A stretch of DNA of 64,000 nt from Flavobacteriaceae bacterium UBA1682 (lineage in GTDB: Bacteria > Bacteroidota > Bacteroidia > Flavobacteriales > Flavobacteriaceae): contig DCKE01000021.1 in the NCBI GenBank assembly GCA_002320285.1, forward strand, positions 116,164 through 180,163, in the 5' to 3' direction. The notes beneath the pieces were generated by a model. It saw only the letters and a list, made by a program, of their open reading frames with translations, was not told the origin of the DNA and ran no database searches. Of the stretch, positions 52,526 to 62,026 are shown one piece after another. Both the position numbers and the translations under genes were made by a program. Numbering within the stretch: position 1 is the first letter of the stretch; every line of letters starts with the position of its first letter.

Positions 52526-52915
52526 ATGAACGAAACAGCTTTATTATTTGGAAGTATATTTGGAGGAACTGCCGTTATATTTGGTGCTTTTGGCGCTCAT
52601 CTCCTCAAGAAACGTTTCAATAAAGAGCAACTCTCCAATTTCGAAACCGGAGTTCGATACCAAATGTACCATGCCCTTGCACTTTTAGCCATCGGTCTTT
52701 CAGCTGCCACCCCCAATGAGTACCTAACCAACGCTGTACGTTTTTTTATATTGGGAACCCTATTGTTTTCGCTGAGCATTTACGGTCTTACGATTAGTAG
52801 CGCCATGAAAAGCAAGATTAAAATACTAGGTCCCATCACACCTATTGGCGGTTTATTCTTAGTTGGAGGATGGGCCATGTTATTCGTGTATTTTTTTACT
52901 ATAAAAACTCAATAA
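52526..52915 (+). CDS. DUF423 membrane protein
   Basis: 129 aa, four TM helices (FGSIFGGTAVIFGAFGAHLL, YHALALLAIGLSAA, FFILGTLLFSLSIYGLT, PIGGLFLVGGWAMLFVYFF). GAFGAHLLK and TGVRYQMYHALALL are DUF423 marks. ATG at 52526 is chosen; an earlier frame start inside the transglutaminase gene adds non-homologous residues. Function unknown. Confidence 0.9.
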   Translation: MNETALLFGSIFGGTAVIFGAFGAHLLKKRFNKEQLSNFETGVRYQMYHALALLAIGLSAATPNEYLTNAVRFFILGTLLFSLSIYGLTISSAMKSKIKILGPITPIGGLFLVGGWAMLFVYFFTIKTQ

Positions 52916-52991
52916 ATTATTAATACCAAAATTTACCGCAAAAAGGGTTTATAAATTAACAATTTTTTAATTCTTGTTCTACTTTTTTCGG

Positions 52992-52999
52992 TATCTTTG
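52992..52999 (+). promoter_or_regulatory. -7 box of the TlpA-like lipoprotein gene
   Basis: TATCTTTG, exact TAnnTTTG; a TTG (52974-52976) is 15 bp upstream, slightly short. It implies a leader of about 90 nt before the ATG at 53094. Confidence 0.5.
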
Positions 53000-53093
53000 T
53001 ACTCGTATTTCGCAATATTACACAAGTTATCAATCGCCTAATACACTATCTATCAAGCAACCTAATTAAGAATAAATAAATTAATCAATACAA

Positions 53094-54221
53094 ATGAAAA
53101 AAATCTTTTCTCTAGTCGGTGCACTAGCACTTATGGCTTCATGTAACAATGCATCAACCGATAGTTTCACTATCTCTGGTAATGTAAAAGGCATCGAAGA
53201 TGGAACTAAAGTTTACTTAAAAAAACAATCCGATATGGATGTCGTATCCATCGATTCGACAGTAGTAAAAAATGGGAAATTTGAAATAAAAGGAAAAGCA
53301 CTTGAAACTGAAATTTCATACCTTGCTTTTGGAAAAGATTCGGACAACTTAGGTATGCCATTCGTTCTTGAAAATGGAGATATTAAAGTTGACTTCAATA
53401 AAGATGATCTAGAAAACTCTAAAGCAACTGGAACAAAAAATAACGAATACTTCGTTACTTTCAACAAAGAAGCGGGTGTTTTACAGAAAAAAGTAGTTGA
53501 ATTCCAACAACAAAACCAAATGTTGATCATGGAAGCTCAACAAAACAACAATGAAAAAGTATTGGATTCTCTTTACGGAATCAATGAGAAATACACCAAT
53601 GAGTTAAAAAACTATACGTTGTCGTTTGTTGAAAAAACTCCAGATGCTTTTATCTCTATTTTGATTTTAAATCAAATGACTCAAGGTAACAGTATAGAGC
53701 CAGCAAAGTCTCAAGCTTTATTTGACAAAATGCCGAAAGAGATCAAAGAATCTAAACAAGGAAAAGAATTAGCTGAAATACTTGGTAAAGTAGCTAAAGT
53801 AAGTGTTGGAAAAAAAGCTCCAGATTTCTCTGCTCCTAGTCCTGAAGGAAAAATGGTTAGCTTAAAAGAAAGCTTAGGCAAAGTAACCATCATCGATTTC
53901 TGGGCTTCATGGTGTGGTCCTTGTAGAGTTGAAAACCCTAATGTGGTTAAATTGTACGAGAAGTTTCATGAAAAAGGTCTTAACATCATCGGTGTATCTT
54001 TAGATAAAGATGGTGACAAATGGAAAGAAGCTATCGCTAAAGATGGTTTAACTTGGGCTCAAGTTTCTAACTTACAATTCTGGCAAGATCCAATCGCTGC
54101 AGATTATTCTGTAAAAGCGATTCCTGCAACTTTCGTATTAGATGAAAACGGAGTTATTGTTGCAAGAGATTTAAGAGGTGCTGAATTGGAAGCTAAAGTT
54201 GCTGAGTTATTGGCTAAATAG
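53094..54221 (+). CDS. TlpA-like thiol:disulfide lipoprotein with N-terminal DUF4369
   Basis: 375 aa. Lipobox ASC (Cys17). Residues about 20-125 are a DUF4369-type beta domain (FTISGNVKGIEDGTKVYLKK), a helical linker, then a thioredoxin domain with C274-G-P-C277 (WASWCGPCRVENPN) and the cis-Pro region KAIPATFVLDENGV. A periplasmic-side, membrane-attached disulfide reductase; partner unknown. Common in Bacteroidota. Terminator follows. Confidence 0.93.
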   Translation: MKKIFSLVGALALMASCNNASTDSFTISGNVKGIEDGTKVYLKKQSDMDVVSIDSTVVKNGKFEIKGKALETEISYLAFGKDSDNLGMPFVLENGDIKVDFNKDDLENSKATGTKNNEYFVTFNKEAGVLQKKVVEFQQQNQMLIMEAQQNNNEKVLDSLYGINEKYTNELKNYTLSFVEKTPDAFISILILNQMTQGNSIEPAKSQALFDKMPKEIKESKQGKELAEILGKVAKVSVGKKAPDFSAPSPEGKMVSLKESLGKVTIIDFWASWCGPCRVENPNVVKLYEKFHEKGLNIIGVSLDKDGDKWKEAIAKDGLTWAQVSNLQFWQDPIAADYSVKAIPATFVLDENGVIVARDLRGAELEAKVAELLAK

Positions 54222-54237
54222 TTTTCTGTATAAATTA

Positions 54238-54278
54238 TAAAAAGGGTTGTTTCTAAATTAGAAACAACCCTTTTTTTA
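54238..54278. terminator. Terminator between TlpA-like gene and ung
   Basis: Perfect 15-bp arms AAAGGGTTGTTTCTA-type around a short loop, T-run on the plus strand and A-run on the other; shared by convergent genes. Confidence 0.9.
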
Positions 54279-54322
54279 TTGTTTTTTCAACACTATACTG
54301 TTTGCTTACACTTCATTTCCAT

Positions 54323-54988
54323 CTACCATACTATGGCTGTTTTACCCAGCTGTTCCAATAAACTATTTGCCTGACTGAAATGCTTGTTTCCAAACCAATA
54401 TCCTCGGTTGGCGCTTAAGGGGGACGGATGTCCGGCAGTTAATACAAAATGTTTTATACCATCAATTTTTTTGCCTTTTTGAATAGCATAATTGCCCCAA
54501 AGCAAAAAAACAACCCCTTCACAATTGTCCGAAACATATTGAATCACGGCATCTGTAAAAACTTCCCATCCCTTTTTCTGATGACTCCCCGCCTTAGCTT
54601 CCTCTACAGTTAGCGTGGCATTTAACAGTAAAACCCCCTGATTTGCCCAACGTTCGAGATTACCCCAAATCGGCATAGGTTCTCCTATATCTTGCTCAAT
54701 CTCTTTAAATATATTGACTAATGAAGGCGGAAAACGCACGCCATCCTGAACAGAAAAACACAAACCGTTTGCCTGACCCAAGCCGTGGTAAGGGTCTTGC
54801 CCCAAGATAACTACCTTAATATCCGCTGGCGAAACAGCCTCAAAAGCTGCAAAAACTTGATCCATAGGCGGAAAACACCTTGTAGATTCATAAGCCGAAG
54901 AGACAAACTGCATCAATTGCCCAAAATACGGTTTTTGCTGTTCGCGCTGATAAAAATCCGCCCAAGAATTTGGCATTTGTAAACTCAT
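54323..54988 (-). CDS. ung: Uracil-DNA glycosylase
   Basis: 221 aa. Catalytic Asp65 in the water-activating loop GQDPYHG (63-69), the ANGLCFSV loop, LLLNATLTV and the leucine intercalation loop with AGHPSPLSANRGY. Removes uracil from DNA. Alone on the minus strand with about 290 bp to the divergent mutS2; no obvious operator. Confidence 0.96.
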   Translation of the reverse strand: MSLQMPNSWADFYQREQQKPYFGQLMQFVSSAYESTRCFPPMDQVFAAFEAVSPADIKVVILGQDPYHGLGQANGLCFSVQDGVRFPPSLVNIFKEIEQDIGEPMPIWGNLERWANQGVLLLNATLTVEEAKAGSHQKKGWEVFTDAVIQYVSDNCEGVVFLLWGNYAIQKGKKIDGIKHFVLTAGHPSPLSANRGYWFGNKHFSQANSLLEQLGKTAIVW

Positions 54989-55229
54989 ATATCCTTTTTT
55001 TTATATCTTTATAATATAATGTCTTCTTTTCAAGCCCATTAAAACCAGGTTATAACCTAGCTATTAGGCGGTTTTATTACACATTTTTACCGTATTAATC
55101 CGGTACATAAACACCCCTACGTCGGTTTTCGCTGTCGCAAAGACAACGACTCTCGCATATTTTAAACAAATATAGATAATTCTCAAAATCTATTTCATTA
55201 TAATGTATTCTCTCGAATCGAAATAGCTG

Positions 55230-55259
55230 TTGATAACTCATAAAATAGTAGTAATTTTG
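55230..55259 (+). promoter_or_regulatory. mutS2 promoter (TTG-N19-TAATTTTG)
   Basis: TTG at 55230-55232 and TAATTTTG at 55252-55259, exactly 19 bp apart, a textbook Bacteroidota promoter. The ATG of mutS2 is 23 nt downstream of the box. Confidence 0.65.
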
Positions 55260-55282
55260 CTCTTTATTACGAGAGCGAATCT

Positions 55283-57460
55283 ATGACTTCTATACAACCA
55301 AAAACCCTTCAAGATTTAGAGTTCCACACGGTACTCCAGACCATTTCTGATCTTTGCGTCACGATTATGGGAAAGGAAAAAGCCCTAGAGGTTGTTCCGT
55401 TCAAGACGTCGGAACAAACCATCGAAGGCCTTTTGCAAACCTCTGAATACTTGTCCTCTTTCACGAATAACAATGTGATTCCGAATCATTATTTTGATGA
55501 AATCCATTATGAGCTAAAGTTTTTAGCCATAGAAGACAGTTACCTCGATGTAAGCAGTTTCAAAAAAATCGCGACTTTAGTTGAAACGACTTTAACCCTG
55601 CTCGCTTTTTTAAACAAATTCCAGGAATACTATCCCACTTTACAGGCACAGACGACAGCACTGGAAATCAACAAGCAGATTTCGAAGGAAATAGACGCTG
55701 TTTTGGATAAATACGGAGAAGTCAAAGACAATGCTTCTTTAAATCTACAAGAAATCCGAAAACAGATCAATGCGGTTCGCGGTAAGATCAACCAGAGTTT
55801 TGTGGCAGCCTTAAGTAGCAGCAGCAGTTCGGGTTATTTAGATGACATACGCGAGTCTGTAGTCGATAATAAACGCGTTTTAGCCGTTATAGCGATGTAT
55901 CGCAAAAAAGTAAAAGGCAGCGTTTTGGGACAATCCAAAACGGGTAGTATTGTATATATAGAACCGGAAGCCACTTTGCGTTATTCGAGAGAGCTCAATA
56001 ACTTGCAGTTTGAAGAGCGCGAGGAAGTTATGCGTATACTTAAACGCCTGACCAACGTGATACGTCCTTTCCAGTACCTTATTTCAGACTATCAAGATTT
56101 TCTAGCCCATATTGACCTGATTGCAGGAAAAGCCAAGTATGCTGAAAAAATCAACGGCATTAAGCCCAATATCACCGAAGAACGACGGGTGTATTTTAGA
56201 GATGCCTATCATCCGGTGTTGTTTTTAAACAATAAAAAGAAAAAGAAGCCCACTTATCCACAGACCATTGAGCTCGAACAGAACAGTCGAATTATTGTGA
56301 TTTCAGGTCCCAATGCCGGCGGAAAGAGTATCACCTTAAAAACGGTAGGATTACTTCAACTGATGTTACAATGCGGTTTACTAATACCGGTACACGAACG
56401 CAGTGAAACCTTTATTTTCGACCGTATACTAACCGATATTGGCGACAATCAATCGATAGAAAATCATTTGAGCACTTATAGTTACCGCTTAAAAAACATG
56501 AATTACTTTTTAAAGAAGTGTAACGATAAAACCCTATTCCTTATTGATGAATTTGGAACGGGATCGGATCCCGAACTCGGAGGTGCCTTGGCAGAAACTT
56601 TTTTAGAAGAGTTTTACGATCGAGAGGCTTTTGGAATTATCACAACGCATTACACCAACTTAAAAATTTTAGCCAACGAATTGCCTCATGCCACGAACGC
56701 AAACATGCTTTTCGACGAAAAAACCCTAGAACCGCTTTACAAGCTTCACGTGGGTCAGGCCGGTAGTTCCTTTACTTTTGAGGTTGCTCAGAAAAACGGA
56801 ATTCCGTACAGCTTAATCAATCGCGCGAAGAAAAAAATTGAAGGCGACAAGGTGCGTTTTGACAAAACCATTGCCAACTTACAAAAAGAGCGCTCTAAAT
56901 TAGAAACCACTTCGAAAAATCTCAAAGAGGAAGAGACGAAAGCTCGCGAAGAGAGCAAGAAAATGGAGCATATCAACGTTAAAATACAGGACAAACTCGA
57001 GCGCTATCAAGAATTGTTTGATGCCAATCAACGTTTGATATACTTGGGACAGAAGATGGACGATCTGTCGGAAAAATATTTTAACAACAAGAGCAAAAAG
57101 ACCTTATTTGGCGAATTACTTCGCGTGGTAGAGATTGAAAACTCCAAGAGAAAACCGATACCGGTCAAAGAGAAAAAAGTCAAGGAAAAACAGCAGGAAG
57201 TGTTGATTAAGGAAGTTGAGGAAAAAGTAGAACAAATCCGCGTTGAGAAGAAGGAGAAAAAAGAATTGGTTAAACAAGAATTAGCCAATCAGCCTAAAGT
57301 GGCACTAAAAGTTGGAGATCGCGTGCGAATGATCGACGGTAAAGCCGTGGGAACTCTAGACCAAATCGAAAAGAAAAAAGCTACTGTAAATTATGGTATC
57401 TTTGTGTCTAAAGTTGCACTGGACACATTAGAATTGGTGGAACGACCAAAAAACAAATAA
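55283..57460 (+). CDS. mutS2: MutS2-like ATPase lacking the Smr domain
   Basis: 725 aa. MutS core domains in the first 300 residues, then the ABC-type ATPase: Walker A GPNAGGKS at 342-349, ENHLSTYS, LIDEFGTGSDPELGGALAE (Walker B/D-loop), ITTHYTNLK. A long charged coiled coil (about 520-690) follows and then a short KOW-like beta domain (VGDRVRMIDGKAVGTLDQI). It ends there: the nuclease Smr domain of most MutS2 is missing. Stop is 1 nt before the DCC gene. Likely suppresses recombination or acts on stalled ribosomes; the Smr protein at 10.3 kb could complement it. Confidence 0.93.
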   Translation: MTSIQPKTLQDLEFHTVLQTISDLCVTIMGKEKALEVVPFKTSEQTIEGLLQTSEYLSSFTNNNVIPNHYFDEIHYELKFLAIEDSYLDVSSFKKIATLVETTLTLLAFLNKFQEYYPTLQAQTTALEINKQISKEIDAVLDKYGEVKDNASLNLQEIRKQINAVRGKINQSFVAALSSSSSSGYLDDIRESVVDNKRVLAVIAMYRKKVKGSVLGQSKTGSIVYIEPEATLRYSRELNNLQFEEREEVMRILKRLTNVIRPFQYLISDYQDFLAHIDLIAGKAKYAEKINGIKPNITEERRVYFRDAYHPVLFLNNKKKKKPTYPQTIELEQNSRIIVISGPNAGGKSITLKTVGLLQLMLQCGLLIPVHERSETFIFDRILTDIGDNQSIENHLSTYSYRLKNMNYFLKKCNDKTLFLIDEFGTGSDPELGGALAETFLEEFYDREAFGIITTHYTNLKILANELPHATNANMLFDEKTLEPLYKLHVGQAGSSFTFEVAQKNGIPYSLINRAKKKIEGDKVRFDKTIANLQKERSKLETTSKNLKEEETKAREESKKMEHINVKIQDKLERYQELFDANQRLIYLGQKMDDLSEKYFNNKSKKTLFGELLRVVEIENSKRKPIPVKEKKVKEKQQEVLIKEVEEKVEQIRVEKKEKKELVKQELANQPKVALKVGDRVRMIDGKAVGTLDQIEKKKATVNYGIFVSKVALDTLELVERPKNK

Positions 57461-57461
57461 G

Positions 57462-57875
57462 ATGTTAGACCTTCCCAAAGACAAAAAAATAATCCTGTTT
57501 GACGGCGTTTGTAACCTGTGTGACAGCACGGTACAAAAAGTCATTAAAGCAGATGTTAACGACCAATTTCGATTTACACCTTTGACTTCGGAAAAAGGTT
57601 TAGAGATATTGAATTACATCGGAGTTGAGCCTGGTAAAATTGACAGTATTATCCTGTACGAGCCCGGACAGGCTTATTATATAAAAGCAGAGGCCGCATT
57701 AAAAATTGCGGGATTCCTCGGAGGAAAGTACACCTTTTTGTCCTTTTTAAATGTACTGCCCAATGCCCTACTCAATCGCGGTTATGATTATATAGCTAAA
57801 AACCGCTATCGCTGGTATGGCAAGAAAGATGCTTGCATGATTCCCACTGCTGAAACGCGCAATAAATTCATCTAA
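57462..57875 (+). CDS. DCC family thiol-disulfide oxidoreductase-like protein
   Basis: 137 aa. FDGVCNLC (DxxCxxC, Cys17 and Cys20) is the DUF393/DCC signature; IKAEAALKIAGFLGGKY and DYIAKNRYRWYGKKDAC follow. A small redox-like protein of unknown partner. It begins 1 nt after mutS2, so they are cotranscribed. Confidence 0.93.
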   Translation: MLDLPKDKKIILFDGVCNLCDSTVQKVIKADVNDQFRFTPLTSEKGLEILNYIGVEPGKIDSIILYEPGQAYYIKAEAALKIAGFLGGKYTFLSFLNVLPNALLNRGYDYIAKNRYRWYGKKDACMIPTAETRNKFI

Positions 57876-57938
57876 AATCGGGCAGATTTTTTTATCGTTA
57901 AATATCTCAAATAATTTCACTTAAAAATAGGCATTGCG

Positions 57939-57946
57939 TATATTTG
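57939..57946 (+). promoter_or_regulatory. -7 box of pheT
   Basis: TATATTTG, exact TAnnTTTG, 22 nt before the ATG; no well-spaced TTG. Confidence 0.4.
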
Positions 57947-57968
57947 CCTACTTATAAAATCGAAACTA

Positions 57969-60401
57969 ATGCATATTTCATACAATTGGTTAAAACAATT
58001 CATTAAGTTAGACATTACACCAGAAGAGACTTCCAAAATACTAACCGACTTAGGTCTTGAAGTAGAGGGACTTACCCGCTATGAAAGCTTAAAAGGAGGC
58101 CTGCAAGGCGTAGTAGTTGGTCATGTTTTATCTTGTGATCCTCACCCCAATGCAGACAAATTACGAATCACCAAAGTTGATGTTGGAACGGGTACTCCGT
58201 TGCAAATTGTTTGTGGTGCTCCGAATGTTGCAGCTGGACAAAAAGTTCCTGTAGCTACTATTGGAACGATACTTACCGATGGAGAAGGCAATGCCTTTAC
58301 CATTAAAAAAGGTAAAATTCGCGGTGAAGAAAGCTTTGGAATGATCTGCTCTGAAGAGGAATTGGGATTGGGTCAAGGACATGATGGTATCTTGGTTTTG
58401 GATGATAAATGGGATGCAGGTACTACTGCTGCAAACGTATTTAACATCGTAACGGATGATGTTTTCGAAATTGGACTTACGCCAAATCGCTCTGACGCTA
58501 TGAGTCATTGGGGTGTTGCGCGTGATTTGAGAGCGGGTTTATTACAAAATCCAGCTCATAACCATAACAATGAGATCATCACACCTTCGGTTAGCAAATT
58601 CAAAGTAGAAAAACGCACATTAAAGGTAGATGTTGTCATCGAGAATTCTAAAAAAGTACCGCGCTACTGTGGGGTTACCATTTCTGACATCGATGTTAGA
58701 CCTTCACCAGAATGGTTGCAAAACCGATTAAAATCTATTGGAATTACTCCAAAAAACAATATAGTTGACGTTACCAATTACGTTTTACACGATTTGGGAC
58801 AACCGCTACACGCCTTTGATACAGCAAAGATCAAAGGGCTAAAAATCAAAGTTAAAAACGTTGAAGCAGGTACAAAATTCACTACCCTAGATGGTGTTGA
58901 ACGCATCTTGCATGAAGACGATTTGATGATTTGCGACGAAAACGGTCCAATGTGCTTGGCCGGTGTTTTTGGCGGTATCAAATCAGCCGTTTCAGAAAAC
59001 ACAACGTCTATTTTCTTAGAAAGTGCTTATTTCGATCCGATCGCGATTCGTAAAGCAGCAAAAAGACACGGTTTAAACACCGATTCTTCGTTCCGTTTTG
59101 AACGCGGTATCGATCCGTCGATAACAGAATACGCCTTAAAACACGCAGCACTTTTAATACAAGAGGTTGCCGGTGGAGAAATCACTTCGGATATCATCGA
59201 TTTCTATCCTAAGAAAATAGAAGATCATTCGGTATTCTTAAATTTCAACAACGTTACTAAAATACTGGGTGAAGAGATTTCTAAAGAAACCATCAAGAAA
59301 ATCTTGGTATCCTTGGATATCAAAGTCAACAGTATGTCTGATTTGGGCTTGGGAATCCTTATTCCTGCCTACCGAGTAGATGTACAACGCGAAATAGACG
59401 TTATTGAAGAGATTTTAAGAGTGTATGGATACAACAACATCAAAACACCTTCAAAACTTAACGCCACCATTTCAAATACGTCGAAAACAGACGATTTTAA
59501 AGTTCAAAACATCTGTGCCAACCAATTGGTATCTCAAGGATTTCATGAGATCATGAACAATTCGTTGACCACCCCTGCTTATACCGAATTGACAGAGCAT
59601 CTAAAATCAGCCTATCAGGTTGATATCTTAAATCCTTTGAGCAACGAACTGTCTGTAATGAGACAAACCTTGCTGTTTGGCGGCTTGGAAACAATCTCCT
59701 ACAACATCAATAGAAAACAATCGGATTTAAAATTATTTGAATTCGGAAAAAGCTATCACAAGTTGCCTTCAGGATACGAAGAACCCAAACATTTGGCTCT
59801 TTTTTCTACCGGTAACAATGTAGCAGAAAGCTGGAATACCACACAAAAACCATCGGATTTCTTTGAATTCAAAGGTTATGTCAACAGTCTTTTAGAGCGC
59901 TTGGGAATCACTAATTTCCACAGCCAACCCGTTGAAAACGACATTTTCTCTGAGGGAATTTCATTTTATGTGGGCAATGAATTATTGGTTGAACTCGGAA
60001 TTTTGAAAAAGACTATTTTGAAGAGTTTTGACATCAAACAAGAAGTGTGTTATGCCGGATTTAAGTGGGACGCTGTTTTAAAAATGCTTAGTACGAAGAT
60101 TAAATTTAACGACATTACTAAGTTTCCAGTAGTGCGTAGAGATTTAGCCTTACTCGTCAACAACAGCGTATCTTTTGAAGCGATCTATAACTTGGTAAAA
60201 CAAGTGGATAAGAGCTTAATTCAAGAAGTGAGTTTGTTTGACGTATACCAAGGTGATAAGTTACCAGAAGGCAAAAAATCTTATGCTATTAAGATTAAAT
60301 TACAGGACGCCAACAAAACCTTGACTGATGTACAAATCGACAAGATCATGAGTAAAATACAAAAACAATTGGAATCGGAACTCGATGCTCAATTGAGATA
60401 A
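57969..60401 (+). CDS. pheT: Phenylalanyl-tRNA synthetase, beta subunit
   Basis: 810 aa. N-terminal EMAP/OB domain (GLQGVVVGHVLSCDPHPNADKLRITKVDVG), B3/B4 editing domain, B5 domain with VQREIDVIEEILRVYGY, the catalytic-like core and the C-terminal anticodon-binding FDX-ACB domain (FPVVRRDLALLV). Full length. Charges tRNA-Phe together with PheS, whose gene is not in the window. Two terminators follow. Confidence 0.97.
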   Translation: MHISYNWLKQFIKLDITPEETSKILTDLGLEVEGLTRYESLKGGLQGVVVGHVLSCDPHPNADKLRITKVDVGTGTPLQIVCGAPNVAAGQKVPVATIGTILTDGEGNAFTIKKGKIRGEESFGMICSEEELGLGQGHDGILVLDDKWDAGTTAANVFNIVTDDVFEIGLTPNRSDAMSHWGVARDLRAGLLQNPAHNHNNEIITPSVSKFKVEKRTLKVDVVIENSKKVPRYCGVTISDIDVRPSPEWLQNRLKSIGITPKNNIVDVTNYVLHDLGQPLHAFDTAKIKGLKIKVKNVEAGTKFTTLDGVERILHEDDLMICDENGPMCLAGVFGGIKSAVSENTTSIFLESAYFDPIAIRKAAKRHGLNTDSSFRFERGIDPSITEYALKHAALLIQEVAGGEITSDIIDFYPKKIEDHSVFLNFNNVTKILGEEISKETIKKILVSLDIKVNSMSDLGLGILIPAYRVDVQREIDVIEEILRVYGYNNIKTPSKLNATISNTSKTDDFKVQNICANQLVSQGFHEIMNNSLTTPAYTELTEHLKSAYQVDILNPLSNELSVMRQTLLFGGLETISYNINRKQSDLKLFEFGKSYHKLPSGYEEPKHLALFSTGNNVAESWNTTQKPSDFFEFKGYVNSLLERLGITNFHSQPVENDIFSEGISFYVGNELLVELGILKKTILKSFDIKQEVCYAGFKWDAVLKMLSTKIKFNDITKFPVVRRDLALLVNNSVSFEAIYNLVKQVDKSLIQEVSLFDVYQGDKLPEGKKSYAIKIKLQDANKTLTDVQIDKIMSKIQKQLESELDAQLR

Positions 60402-60406
60402 TCAGC

Positions 60407-60435
60407 AAAAGCGGTCTATAAGGACCGCTTTTTTT
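60407..60435 (+). terminator. Terminator of pheT
   Basis: Arms AAAAGCGGTC / GACCGCTTTT around a TATAAG-type loop, then T-run, directly after the stop. Confidence 0.9.
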
Positions 60436-60465
60436 GCGCTTTGCTTTTCTAGAACTTATAAACAT

Positions 60466-60497
60466 AAAATCCCAACTTTTACGGTTGGGATTTTTTT
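60466..60497. terminator. Second hairpin after pheT
   Basis: Arms AAAATCCCAAC / GTTGGGATTTT, loop TTTTACG, T-run. Same arm sequence as the terminator at 10242-10279. Backup terminator for pheT or shared bidirectional signal. Confidence 0.8.
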
Positions 60498-60581
60498 GTT
60501 GGCAATATAAGCTATTGACGGGAAAGAAATTCAAATTCGTTTTTGTTGCTGCCGTGAACTTACTCAATCAACTGGTAAAAA

Positions 60582-60614
60582 CAAAAAAAAAGCAGTTCCA
60601 TTACTGAAACTGCT
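60582..60614 (-). terminator. Terminator of glyA
   Basis: On the minus strand AGCAGTTTCAGTAATGGAACTGCT (7-8 bp arms) followed by nine T, 25 nt after the glyA stop. Confidence 0.8.
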
Positions 60615-60638
60615 CTTATTACTTATTTTAAATGGGTT

Positions 60639-61913
60639 TTAATAGACGAACATTGCTCGTTCTCCCATCATATCATTTACTTCTTCTGCAACCGCTTCAA
60701 TCACATCCTCGTCGGTATGATTCATCAGTACGCGATCGATCAGTTCGACTATGGTTACCATATCTGCTTCTACCAATCCACGTGTAGTTACCGCAGGAGT
60801 TCCGATACGGATTCCAGAAGTTACAAACGGTGATTTATCGTCAAATGGAACCATGTTTTTATTTACAGTGATTTCCGCTTTAACCAAAGCTTGTTCTGCA
60901 TCTTTACCACTGATGTTTTTGTTTCTCAAATCGATCAACATCATGTGGTTGTCTGTACCACCAGAAATAATATTATATCCTTTAGCCACAAATGCAGCTG
61001 CCATAGCTTTGGCATTTTTTTGTACTTGTAACATGTATTCAAAAAACTCATCAGAAAGCGCCTCTCCAAATGCTACAGCTTTAGCAGCTATAATATGCAT
61101 TAAAGGTCCTCCTTGGTTTCCAGGAAACACTGCACTATCCAATAGTGATGACATCATTCTCAGCTCACCTTTTGGCGTTTTCAATCCGAATGGGTTTTCG
61201 AAATCCTTCCCCATCATGATCATTCCTCCACGAGGTCCACGCAAGGTTTTATGCGTAGTTGTAGTAATAATATGACAATGAGGCACCGGGTCATTCATCA
61301 GTCCCTTAGCGATCAAACCTGCAGGGTGAGCGATATCAGCCATTAAGATAGCTCCAACACTGTCTGCAATAGCTCTAAAACGCTCAAAATCCATATCACG
61401 GGAATATGCCGAAGCTCCTGCAATGATCATTTTTGGTTGTTCTTTAGTTGCTATTTCTTGAATTTTATCGTAATTCAAAACACCTGTTTCTTGATCCACA
61501 CCGTAGAATACCGGCTGATACAATTTACCAGAAAAGTTTACCGATGAACCGTGTGTTAAATGTCCTCCATGAGAAAGGTCAAATCCCAATATTTTGTCTC
61601 CGGGTTTTAAACAAGCAAAATACACTGCTGTATTGGCTTGTGAACCCGAATGGGGTTGTACGTTTACATATGCTGCTCCAAACAAAGCTTTAGCTCTGTC
61701 AATGGCGATTTGCTCAATCACATCGACAACTTCGCAACCTCCGTAATAGCGTTTATTAGGATATCCTTCGGCGTATTTGTTGGTCAATACTGATCCAGCG
61801 GCCTCCATTACTTGCTCACTTACAAAGTTTTCAGAAGCAATTAATTCTAATCCGTGTATTTGTCTGTCTTGTTCTTCAAGAATCAGGTCAAAAATTTGTG
61901 TATCGTTTTGCAT
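60639..61913 (-). CDS. glyA: Serine hydroxymethyltransferase
   Basis: 424 aa. PLP enzyme interconverting serine and glycine with tetrahydrofolate. LIASENFVS near residue 24, [26 protein letters not shown], and PLP Lys222 in [14 protein letters not shown]. All catalytic residues intact. Divergent from fahA; minus-strand TATTTTTG box at 61947-61940. Confidence 0.97.
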   Translation of the reverse strand: MQNDTQIFDLILEEQDRQIHGLELIASENFVSEQVMEAAGSVLTNKYAEGYPNKRYYGGCEVVDVIEQIAIDRAKALFGAAYVNVQPHSGSQANTAVYFACLKPGDKILGFDLSHGGHLTHGSSVNFSGKLYQPVFYGVDQETGVLNYDKIQEIATKEQPKMIIAGASAYSRDMDFERFRAIADSVGAILMADIAHPAGLIAKGLMNDPVPHCHIITTTTHKTLRGPRGGMIMMGKDFENPFGLKTPKGELRMMSSLLDSAVFPGNQGGPLMHIIAAKAVAFGEALSDEFFEYMLQVQKNAKAMAAAFVAKGYNIISGGTDNHMMLIDLRNKNISGKDAEQALVKAEITVNKNMVPFDDKSPFVTSGIRIGTPAVTTRGLVEADMVTIVELIDRVLMNHTDEDVIEAVAEEVNDMMGERAMFVY

Positions 61914-61939
61914 TTTATTTGTTTACGTTAAAATGATTT

Positions 61940-61947
61940 CAAAAATA
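61940..61947 (-). promoter_or_regulatory. -7 box of glyA
   Basis: TATTTTTG on the minus strand, 27 nt before the ATG, back to back with the fahA promoter. Confidence 0.45.
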
Positions 61948-61957
61948 CGAAAAACGT

Positions 61958-61987
61958 TTGTTAATTACACGCTTAATTATATATTTG
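61958..61987 (+). promoter_or_regulatory. fahA promoter (TTG-N19-TATATTTG)
   Basis: TTG at 61958-61960 and TATATTTG at 61980-61987, 19 bp apart, exact to the Bacteroidota consensus. ATG follows 39 nt later. Confidence 0.65.
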
Positions 61988-62026
61988 ATCTACTTATAAA
62001 ACCAAAATCATTTAAAAATTGTAACT

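Noticed and set aside
54989..55282. Possible RNA gene between ung and mutS2
   Set aside because: Only small imperfect inverted repeats (TGTCGCAAAGACA, ACCGTATTAATCCGGT); explained by leader and promoter sequence.
60751..61275. 174-codon frame antisense to glyA
   Set aside because: Completely within glyA; hydrophobic composition reflects the complement of its codons.
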